Source: Bacillota bacterium (lineage in GTDB: Bacteria; Bacillota; Clostridia; Christensenellales; CAG-138). From it: a DNA stretch of 28,946 bases. The notes beneath the pieces are model-generated. The model ran no database searches, was not told the origin of the DNA, and worked only from the letters and a program-made list of their open reading frames with translations. The stretch is from the NCBI GenBank assembly GCA_023399275.1, contig JAEWQH010000077.1, positions 1-28,946 of the forward strand, read 5' to 3'. A program made the position numbers and the translations under genes. How positions within the stretch are numbered: position 1 is the stretch's first letter; each line of letters opens with the position of its first letter. Shown here in pieces: positions 14,150 to 20,410 of this stretch.

Positions 14150-15958
14150 TCATCTGTCGCTCTGCCGCTCGGCCGCAAGCGTCACCGTGAAGCGAAACAC
14201 CGCAAACTCTCCCTCGTTGGCCGCCTCGATCGTCTCGCCCAGATGCGTGAGGATCTCATGCACGATCGCAAGCCCCAGCCCTGTGCCGCTGTCGGAATGC
14301 GCCGTGTCCGCCTTGTAAAAGCGCTCGAAGAGATGCGGCAGGTGCTCCTGCGGGATCCGTCCGGTATTCATGACTGAAACGACCGCGCGGGTGCCGTCCG
14401 GGCTCTCTTTCACGTCGATTATGATCTGGCCGTCGTCCGTAGCAAACTTGATCGCGTTGTCGATCAGCGCCACAAGCGCCTGCTCGATGCGGTCGCTGTT
14501 GGAGTGCACGAGCAGCGGCCTTTCGCAAGCCCAGCGCTCCGAGACGCGAATATCGCTGTAGGACGCGACGAGACTCGTCTGCTCCAGCACCTCGCGCACA
14601 ACGTCGTCGAGCCGGAAATCCGCCTTTTCAAGCGCCACAGAGCCGGATTGCAGCCGCGAAAGCTCCAGCAGATCGTTGATCAGCCGGCTCAGACGCAGCG
14701 ACTCGCGCAGGATATAGCCGTAGTAGCGCGAGCGGTCTTCCTCCTTTTTCACGAGGCCGTCGTTGAGCGCCTCCGCCAGGCTGCGGATCGACGCGATCGG
14801 CGTTCGAAGCTCATGGCTGACGTTGGCGACATAGTCGCGCCGCGTCTGCTCCAGCCGCTCGGCCGCCGTCACATCCTGCGCAACGATCACCGTGCCCGGC
14901 GCGAGCTCGCTCGTCTCCTGAGAGAGCGTGACAACGAGCAGCAGCTTTTTCTCTCCAATGTCGAGCGTCAGCGTCTTTGCCTCGCCGCTGCTGCGCACCT
15001 CGTCGCTGACCGGCATCACGGGCGCAAGCGCCTGCATCATGTCTCCATCCGCGCAGACGCCGAGCAACTGGCACGCTGCCTGGTTTTTATAGATCAGCGA
15101 ATGATCCGCCTCCAGCGCGACAACGCCCTCGCGCAGCCCATCCAGAATGACATGCAGGCGGTTTCGCGCAAGGATCAGGTTGCTGATATTCTGCTGCAAC
15201 TGCGCAGAAAGGTTGTTGAGCGCTACGCCAAGCTGACCGATCTCATCATCCCTGCTCTCATCCGCACATACGGAAAAATTGCCGCTCGCCATCGCGGCCG
15301 AAGCGCGCGTCATGGTGCGGATCGGCTTTGCCATCCGCCGGGAGATGAAGTATGCCGGCACGATCATAAAAGCGGATGCGATCAGCGAGCTGAGCATCAG
15401 CGCGCGCACAAAGCTCATCAGCGAACTATACACCTCGAGCGACGGGCGGGACATCAGGATCGCCCCCGTCACACGCTGGAGATTGTCTACAATCGCCACG
15501 CCGACGACAACGCCGTCCGCCGAGCGCCACTGGGTCGAAACGAGCTGCTCGCCGCTGGAAACCACCTGCGCGCCATAATCGAGAATCGATTGGCTGACGG
15601 ATAGCTCAACGCTGCCCGCTTCGGATGTATACGCAACGAGCTGCGCCCGTTCGTCAAATACATATACGCGCGTACCCTGCTGTCCCTTGAGCGTAAAATC
15701 CAGAAAGGAATCGTAGGAAATCTGCCCCGACTGCAGCCGCGTGGCCAGGCGGGACATGGACTGCGCCTGCGGAAGCATCTCCTCTGCGATACGCCGCGCA
15801 TGCACGCTCGCGCCTGTGAGCAAATACACCAATACCGCGATAACGGATGTGAGAACACACCCGAAGATCAGGTAGAAGAGAAATTTCTCGAAGATCGAGC
15901 CGTTTTTTTCTTTTGGCGCGTGCGTCTTGCCGCCGTGCCATTTTTTCCATTGCATCAT
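14150..15958 (-). CDS. Two-component sensor histidine kinase (HAMP-PAS)
   Basis: This 602-residue membrane sensor kinase has a first membrane segment (about 23-47), an outer sensor domain of ~120 residues, a second membrane segment (about 185-205), a HAMP linker (RRMAKPIRTM), a PAS domain, an H-box with H382 (VSHELRTPIAS), an N-box (ALIDNAIKFA) and G boxes (SGTGLGLAIVHE). The G1 box reads MNTGRIP where most kinases have DTGxGIP, so the conserved Asp that contacts adenine is replaced. Activity may be altered. It follows its response regulator by 130 bases. ATG 15958 was chosen, with a second ATG immediately after it. A TTG at 16000 is possible, and no start has a strong ribosome site. The signal sensed cannot be read from the sequence. 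Confidence 0.9.
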   Translation of the reverse strand: MMQWKKWHGGKTHAPKEKNGSIFEKFLFYLIFGCVLTSVIAVLVYLLTGASVHARRIAEEMLPQAQSMSRLATRLQSGQISYDSFLDFTLKGQQGTRVYVFDERAQLVAYTSEAGSVELSVSQSILDYGAQVVSSGEQLVSTQWRSADGVVVGVAIVDNLQRVTGAILMSRPSLEVYSSLMSFVRALMLSSLIASAFMIVPAYFISRRMAKPIRTMTRASAAMASGNFSVCADESRDDEIGQLGVALNNLSAQLQQNISNLILARNRLHVILDGLREGVVALEADHSLIYKNQAACQLLGVCADGDMMQALAPVMPVSDEVRSSGEAKTLTLDIGEKKLLLVVTLSQETSELAPGTVIVAQDVTAAERLEQTRRDYVANVSHELRTPIASIRSLAEALNDGLVKKEEDRSRYYGYILRESLRLSRLINDLLELSRLQSGSVALEKADFRLDDVVREVLEQTSLVASYSDIRVSERWACERPLLVHSNSDRIEQALVALIDNAIKFATDDGQIIIDVKESPDGTRAVVSVMNTGRIPQEHLPHLFERFYKADTAHSDSGTGLGLAIVHEILTHLGETIEAANEGEFAVFRFTVTLAAERQSDR

Positions 15959-16088
15959 ATGCTTCGACGGCGCGCGAACCCCCGCCTCGCCCGCGCGCAA
16001 GCGCGCCGGGCCTGTCCGGGGCCAGCAGCCCCTGCCCTATTCGCCGGCCACACCGGTCTTATCGTGCGCCTGGCCGCCGCGGCGGAGC

Positions 16089-16784
16089 CTACGCGTCGCT
16101 CGCGCCAAACTTATAGCCGACGCCATACACCGTGCGGATGCCCCAGCTCAGCCCCTCGTCGGGAATCTTTTGCCGGATGCGCTTGATCTGTGTATCCACC
16201 GCGCGGGTGTCTCCAAAATAATCGTATCCCCAGATCTTGGAGAGGATCTGCTCGCGGTCAAACACACGGCCCGGATGCGACGCCAGCAGGTAGAGGATCT
16301 CAACCTCCTTTGGCGTGAAGTCCACGGGTTTGCCCTTGATCTTCACCTCGTAGTTGTTGAGGCTGATTTCAAGATCTTCAATCCGGATGGTCTTGCCCTC
16401 CGACTCCGGCTCGGAAGAGATGCGCCGCAATACCGCCTTGATCCGCGCGATCAACTCGCGTGCGGAAAACGGCTTTACGATATAGTCGTCCGCGCCGATC
16501 TCAAGCCCGACCACGCGGTCGATCTCCTCGCCCTTTGCGGTGAGCATGATGATCGGCACCGAGCTCTTCTGTCGAATCTCGCGGCAGGCGTCCATGCCGT
16601 TTTTCTCCGGCATCATCAGATCCATCAATATCAAATCGGGTGCTTCGGTCTCCGCCATCTTGACCGCCTGCACGCCGTTGTAGGCGGAGGCGTGGGAAAA
16701 CCCTTCGCTCTCGAGATATACCCCAAGCGACTCGTGAATGATCGGCTGATCGTCACAAATCAGAATATGCGCGCTCTTTTGCAT
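16089..16784 (-). CDS. OmpR-family response regulator
   Basis: This 231-residue regulator has an N-terminal receiver with acidic pocket D11-D12, phosphoacceptor D55 (LILMDLMMPE), the TAKGEE switch region and the lysine of VKPFS. A winged-helix DNA-binding domain follows (FTPKEVEILYLLASHPGRVF, RAVDTQIKRIRQK, GVGYKF). It is the partner of the histidine kinase directly downstream and heads that transcript. Start ATG 16784 has GGGGG at 8 bases. The frame stays open further upstream, but that stretch contains the predicted promoter and is not coding. Closely similar in layout and sequence to the second regulator at 18987-19667. Confidence 0.95.
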   Translation of the reverse strand: MQKSAHILICDDQPIIHESLGVYLESEGFSHASAYNGVQAVKMAETEAPDLILMDLMMPEKNGMDACREIRQKSSVPIIMLTAKGEEIDRVVGLEIGADDYIVKPFSARELIARIKAVLRRISSEPESEGKTIRIEDLEISLNNYEVKIKGKPVDFTPKEVEILYLLASHPGRVFDREQILSKIWGYDYFGDTRAVDTQIKRIRQKIPDEGLSWGIRTVYGVGYKFGASDA

Positions 16785-16806
16785 GGTGCTACCCCCTTTT
16801 GACTTG

Positions 16807-16835
16807 ATTATAGTATGCGCTTTGCCACAATTCAA
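16807..16835 (-). promoter_or_regulatory. Sigma-A promoter of the first regulator/kinase pair
   Basis: On the minus strand TTGAAT (16830-16835), a 17-base spacer and a perfect TATAAT (16807-16812) lie 22 bases before the regulator ATG. Confidence 0.82.
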
Positions 16836-16858
16836 TGCCAATACGACGGTTGTCGCAA

Positions 16859-16877
16859 TTGTACACGATTCGTACAA
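16859..16877. promoter_or_regulatory. Inverted repeat upstream of the regulator promoter, candidate operator
   Basis: TTGTAC and GTACAA form a perfect 6+6 inverted repeat separated by 7 bases. Its centre lies about 33 bases upstream of the -35 box, a usual place for an activator or autoregulatory site. The responsible protein is not known. Confidence 0.4.
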
Positions 16878-16982
16878 GATCGGTGCGGATTGACCGTTTT
16901 GGGTCAGATAGGCGCCGCCTTTTCGGCCACAATGCCGGCATTTTCCTTTGGAGGGCGACTCCTGCACGCGCTCCTGCGAAAT

Positions 16983-17013
16983 AGAGCGGCGCTTGTATCA
17001 TACGCGCCGCTCT
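16983..17013 (-). terminator. Hairpin after the second histidine kinase
   Basis: A perfect 10-bp GC-rich stem (AGAGCGGCGC and its complement) with an 11-base loop starts 5 bases after the kinase stop. The following sequence on the minus strand is only ATTTCG, so it may terminate incompletely. Confidence 0.6.
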
Positions 17014-17018
17014 GGGGA

Positions 17019-18971
17019 TCACCGTTTCTTCGTCTTGTTCTCATGCTTCTTTTTAGGGTGCTCGTCGCTCGGAGCGCTTTTTTTCTCATGGTGTCGCTTC
17101 GAGATCACCTCGTAGGGCGCATCCTGCAAGGTCCCCTCCTGCGAAAGCGGTGCCGCGGCTTCCTCCGAAATCACAATGCCCGCGCCGACCGGGCCGAGTG
17201 GAATGGCGTTGCTGATGTAGTTCTTAAGCGTAAAGTGGAAGCTCGTCCCTTCACCGGGTCTGCTCTCGACGAAGATGTTCTCGCCGAGCTTGTCCACGAT
17301 CTGCTTGGCGATGGAGAGTCCGAGGCCCGTGCCGCCTTCCTTGCGCGAGCGGTCGGTTTTAAAGAAGCGCTCGAAGATATGCGGCAGGTCTTCCTGCGCG
17401 ATGCCCACGCCGGTATCCGATACCGTGACCAGGATGCGATCCCCTGCCGTCGGCGCCGCGCCGATGGTGATGCTGCCGCCCTCCGGCGTATAGCGCATGG
17501 CATTGTCGATCAGGATCACCAGCAGCTGTTCCACGCGGTCCTCATCCGTCATGGCATAGGGGATCTCTTCCAGCTCCAGCTTGAGCGTAATGCCGCGCTG
17601 CATCGCCTCGTTGAGATAGTTTTGCCGCGTGTCCTGCAGAAGCTCCGCGAGGTTGACCGCGTGCAGCTCCATATGCTCCGTGCCGGACTGCAGGCGCGAA
17701 AGCTCCAGCATATCCGTAATCAGACGCGAAAGGCGTATCACCTCGCGCAGCATAATGCGATAGTAGCGCTGCCGCGTCTCTTCGTCCGTAATCATGCCGT
17801 CGCTGAGCGGCTCAAGCAGCCCGCGCACGGCAGTCAGCGGCGTACGCAGCTCGTGGCTGACGTTTGCCACATAGTCCCGGCGCGTCTTTTCCAGTCGTTC
17901 GAGATCGGTCACGTCCTTAAACAAGCCGACCACGCCGGTGCATTCGCCTTCCTCGTCCGTCACGGGGACGATGGTGATCCACAGCGCGCGCTCATTGGGC
18001 AGCGAATAGTGCATGCTCGCCGGCTCGCGCGTTTCGTAGACGGAGCGAAACATCTCCCAGATCGACTCGTCAGGCACGAGATCCATCGGCACCTTGACCT
18101 CGACCGCGCCAAACATCTTCATCAGCGCAGGGTTATAGTGCGTTAGGCAGCCGATGTTGTCGATGGCGGCCACGCCGTCGGTAAAGCTCGAGAGCAGCAG
18201 GTTGAGCTGCCGTTTTTCGCTCTGGAGCTGGTAGATGGTCTGTGCGAGGTTATCGCAGAGGGTGTTGAGCGCACGCGCAAGGATGCCGATCTCGCCGGAG
18301 GCACGCTCGTTTGCGCGCACATTGAACTTGCCCTTGGACATCTCGATGGCGGCGTTGCTCATGTCGTGCAGGGGTTTGCTCAGGCGGTTTGTGCTGAACG
18401 CAACGAGCAGCATGACCACCGGCATGATCGCCAGGATCGTGCCGGTGAGCACGTTGTTGAGCTGGTTAAACGCGCTCTGAATACGCTGGATCTGCTTGAT
18501 GACGAGGATGCCGCCCGATACGTTCCCATCCGTATCGCGCACGGGGATGCCGACGGAGACCGCCGTCTCGCCGTTGAGCAGCTGCAGGTCGCTGTTTTCC
18601 ACCGTCTGCCCGCGGAGCACGTTTTGCATCTCCGCGCGGTAGTAGACGCCGAAGTCCTGCATCTCTACCGTGCTGCCGATGTTGCGCACGATCAGGATCT
18701 TCCCCAGCGCATCCGCGATCAGGATTGCGGACTCGCTCGAGAGCGTCTGTTTTTCGATGAGCCGCTGAAACGCCTCCTCGCTCATGTAGCCGTTCTTATA
18801 CTCTTCGTAAATCTGGCGCGTCACCTCGGCCTCCGGCTCGAGATTCGCCATCTCGATGGAGATATAGGTGTTTTTTCCGACATACGTATAAGCCGCCAGC
18901 AGGATGATGTTTGCCAGCAGCAGTGCGATGATCGATACGATTAGGATTCGCCAGTAAAAGACGCTGCGCAT
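17019..18971 (-). CDS. Two-component sensor histidine kinase (HAMP-PAS) with a charged C-terminal tail
   Basis: This 650-residue sensor kinase has membrane segments at about 7-29 and 173-193 flanking an outer domain of ~145 residues, then HAMP (TNRLSKPLHDM), PAS (about 250-350), the H-box with H373 (VSHELRTPLTA), the N-box LIDNAMRYTP, G1 DTGVGIA, the F-box FERFFKTD and G2 GGTGLGLSIAKQ. All catalytic boxes are intact. After the ATPase domain about 65 extra residues end in a strongly basic stretch (HPKKKHENKTKKR). This tail is unusual for the family. The gene begins 15 bases after its response regulator, a tight operon. It resembles WalK/PhoR-type envelope or phosphate sensors, but the signal is not visible. 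Confidence 0.94.
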   Translation of the reverse strand: MRSVFYWRILIVSIIALLLANIILLAAYTYVGKNTYISIEMANLEPEAEVTRQIYEEYKNGYMSEEAFQRLIEKQTLSSESAILIADALGKILIVRNIGSTVEMQDFGVYYRAEMQNVLRGQTVENSDLQLLNGETAVSVGIPVRDTDGNVSGGILVIKQIQRIQSAFNQLNNVLTGTILAIMPVVMLLVAFSTNRLSKPLHDMSNAAIEMSKGKFNVRANERASGEIGILARALNTLCDNLAQTIYQLQSEKRQLNLLLSSFTDGVAAIDNIGCLTHYNPALMKMFGAVEVKVPMDLVPDESIWEMFRSVYETREPASMHYSLPNERALWITIVPVTDEEGECTGVVGLFKDVTDLERLEKTRRDYVANVSHELRTPLTAVRGLLEPLSDGMITDEETRQRYYRIMLREVIRLSRLITDMLELSRLQSGTEHMELHAVNLAELLQDTRQNYLNEAMQRGITLKLELEEIPYAMTDEDRVEQLLVILIDNAMRYTPEGGSITIGAAPTAGDRILVTVSDTGVGIAQEDLPHIFERFFKTDRSRKEGGTGLGLSIAKQIVDKLGENIFVESRPGEGTSFHFTLKNYISNAIPLGPVGAGIVISEEAAAPLSQEGTLQDAPYEVISKRHHEKKSAPSDEHPKKKHENKTKKR

Positions 18972-18986
18972 GGGATGTGGCCCGCG

Positions 18987-19667
18987 CTATTCGGTTTCAA
19001 ACTTGTAGCCGACGCCATAGATGGTCTTGATGCTCCAGCCGAGGCCGGTAGAATCCAGCTTCGCGCGGATGCGCTTGATGTGCGTATCCACCGTTCTCGT
19101 CTCGCCCGCGAAATCGTAGCCCCAAACGCGTGAAAGCAGCTGCTCGCGCGTAAACACCTGGCCGGGATTCGAAGCAAGCATGTGCAGAATCTCGATCTCC
19201 TTCGGCGTGCAGATCACGGGCTGGCCGCGCAGGGTGACGGTGTAGCTCTTGAGGTCGATGGTGAGCCCGTTGTAGGTGATCACGCTCGTGTCGCTCTTGG
19301 GCTGCTCGCTGGCGCGGCGAAGCACCGCCTTGATCCGGGCGACCACCTCGCGTGGGCTGAAGGGTTTCACGATGTAGTCATCTGCGCCGAGCTCCAGGCC
19401 GACGATGCGGTCGATCTCCTCGCCCTTTGCGGTGAGCATGAGAATCGGCAGTTGGGATGTCTTGCGGATCTCGCGGCAGACCTCGATGCCACTCATCTTC
19501 GGCATCATGATGTCCAGCACGCAGAGCACAACCTCCGGCGTGATGCTTTCGAGCGCGGATACGCCGTCGAACGAATCGACAACCTCAAACCCCTCGGCTT
19601 TCAGATAGATGCCAAGCGCCTCGTGCACGACCTGATCGTCGTCTGCTATCAATATCTTCTGCGCCAT
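18987..19667 (-). CDS. OmpR-family response regulator
   Basis: This 226-residue regulator has acidic pocket D9-D10-D11, phosphoacceptor D52 (CVLDIMMPK), the conserved TAKGEEIDRIVGLELGADDY stretch and the lysine in VKPFSP. A winged-helix domain follows, with TPKEIEILHMLASNPGQVF and GVGYKFE at the end. ATG 19667 has AAGGAG at 7 bases. It precedes its kinase by 15 bases. Many identical segments are shared with the regulator at 16089-16784, and the two kinases match in domain order. The two pairs thus look like an old tandem duplication. Confidence 0.96.
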   Translation of the reverse strand: MAQKILIADDDQVVHEALGIYLKAEGFEVVDSFDGVSALESITPEVVLCVLDIMMPKMSGIEVCREIRKTSQLPILMLTAKGEEIDRIVGLELGADDYIVKPFSPREVVARIKAVLRRASEQPKSDTSVITYNGLTIDLKSYTVTLRGQPVICTPKEIEILHMLASNPGQVFTREQLLSRVWGYDFAGETRTVDTHIKRIRAKLDSTGLGWSIKTIYGVGYKFETE

Positions 19668-19704
19668 AGTTCGCTCCTTGTGTTTGTAATCAATCCTGTT
19701 GTTC

Positions 19705-19734
19705 AGTATACCACATGCAGCCGCCGGGCGTACA
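19705..19734 (-). promoter_or_regulatory. Probable promoter of the second regulator/kinase pair
   Basis: On the minus strand the -10 box is TATACT (19705-19710). The -35 candidate TGTACG at 18 bases is poor, so only the -10 is well supported. Activation by a regulator is possible. Confidence 0.42.
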
Positions 19735-19766
19735 GTGCCAGTAAGGCTCGCTTCCCCGTCTCGGCG

Positions 19767-20405
19767 TCAGCCGAGCGCGCGCACCGTCTCTCCAACAAAC
19801 GCTGCGTCTTGCTCCATCACCTCGACCAGCGCGCGGTTATAGATGCCGCTTGCCGGATGGTAGAGCGGTATCAGCGAACATGCGGCTTTATCGATCGTAA
19901 CCAAAAGCAGCTGCCCGTGCGCCGCGCCGATTGCCGGCGGCTTCTCCTCCGCAAGGGCATACAATGCCTTGAGCGGCGTGTTGCCAAGCGTGAGCACCAG
20001 CCGCGGGGCGATATGGAGAATCTCCGTATGCAGCAGCGGCAGCGCGGCCCGCACCTCGGCCGGGGACGGCGTGCGGTTGCGCACGCTCTTCTCCGAACGC
20101 ACGACAGGGCGGTACTTGACCACATTCGTGATGAACACATCTGCGCGCATCACGCCGAAACGGCAAAACAGCGCATCGAGCTGCTTGCCGGCCTTGCCGA
20201 CAAACGGATGCCCGAGCTTGGTCTCCTCCGCCCCCGGCGCCTCGCCGATGAGCAGAATCCTCGCCCCCGGCCGGCCTTCTCCGAATACGGGCTTGCGGTA
20301 TTCCCCCTGCGGCGCGTCGCCCGGCGCAAGCCGAAACAGGCGCGCGCGCTCCAGCGTGTACGCCTCTTCCAGCGCGCATTTGCCCGGCGGTCCCCCCTGC
20401 GTCAT
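19767..20405 (-). CDS. Uracil-DNA glycosylase superfamily protein lacking the family-4 cysteine pattern
   Basis: This 212-residue protein has the UDG fold motifs LLIGEAPGAEE (51-61), HPFVGKAGKQLD (66-77), TNVVKYRP (93-100), LVLTLGN (136-142) and the C-terminal HPA motif (LYHPASGIYN). These enzymes cut uracil from DNA at the start of base excision repair. Family 4 members bind a [4Fe-4S] cluster with an N-terminal CxxC. Here only C10, C81 and C176 are present, so a cluster is unlikely. This fits a known clostridial type that begins with a YKPVFGEG-like segment (here YRKPVFGEG). ATG 20405 was chosen because GGAGG lies 9 bases upstream, inside the end of the PBP gene, giving translational coupling. 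GTG 20414 is too close to that site. Confidence 0.88.
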   Translation of the reverse strand: MTQGGPPGKCALEEAYTLERARLFRLAPGDAPQGEYRKPVFGEGRPGARILLIGEAPGAEETKLGHPFVGKAGKQLDALFCRFGVMRADVFITNVVKYRPVVRSEKSVRNRTPSPAEVRAALPLLHTEILHIAPRLVLTLGNTPLKALYALAEEKPPAIGAAHGQLLLVTIDKAACSLIPLYHPASGIYNRALVEVMEQDAAFVGETVRALG

Positions 20406-20410
20406 CGCGA

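Noticed and set aside
16815..18146. Long plus-strand frame opposite the second histidine kinase, with similar frames opposite the PBP gene (21599-23017) and the first kinase (14504-15604)
   Set aside because: All are antisense shadows of genes with complete catalytic motifs.
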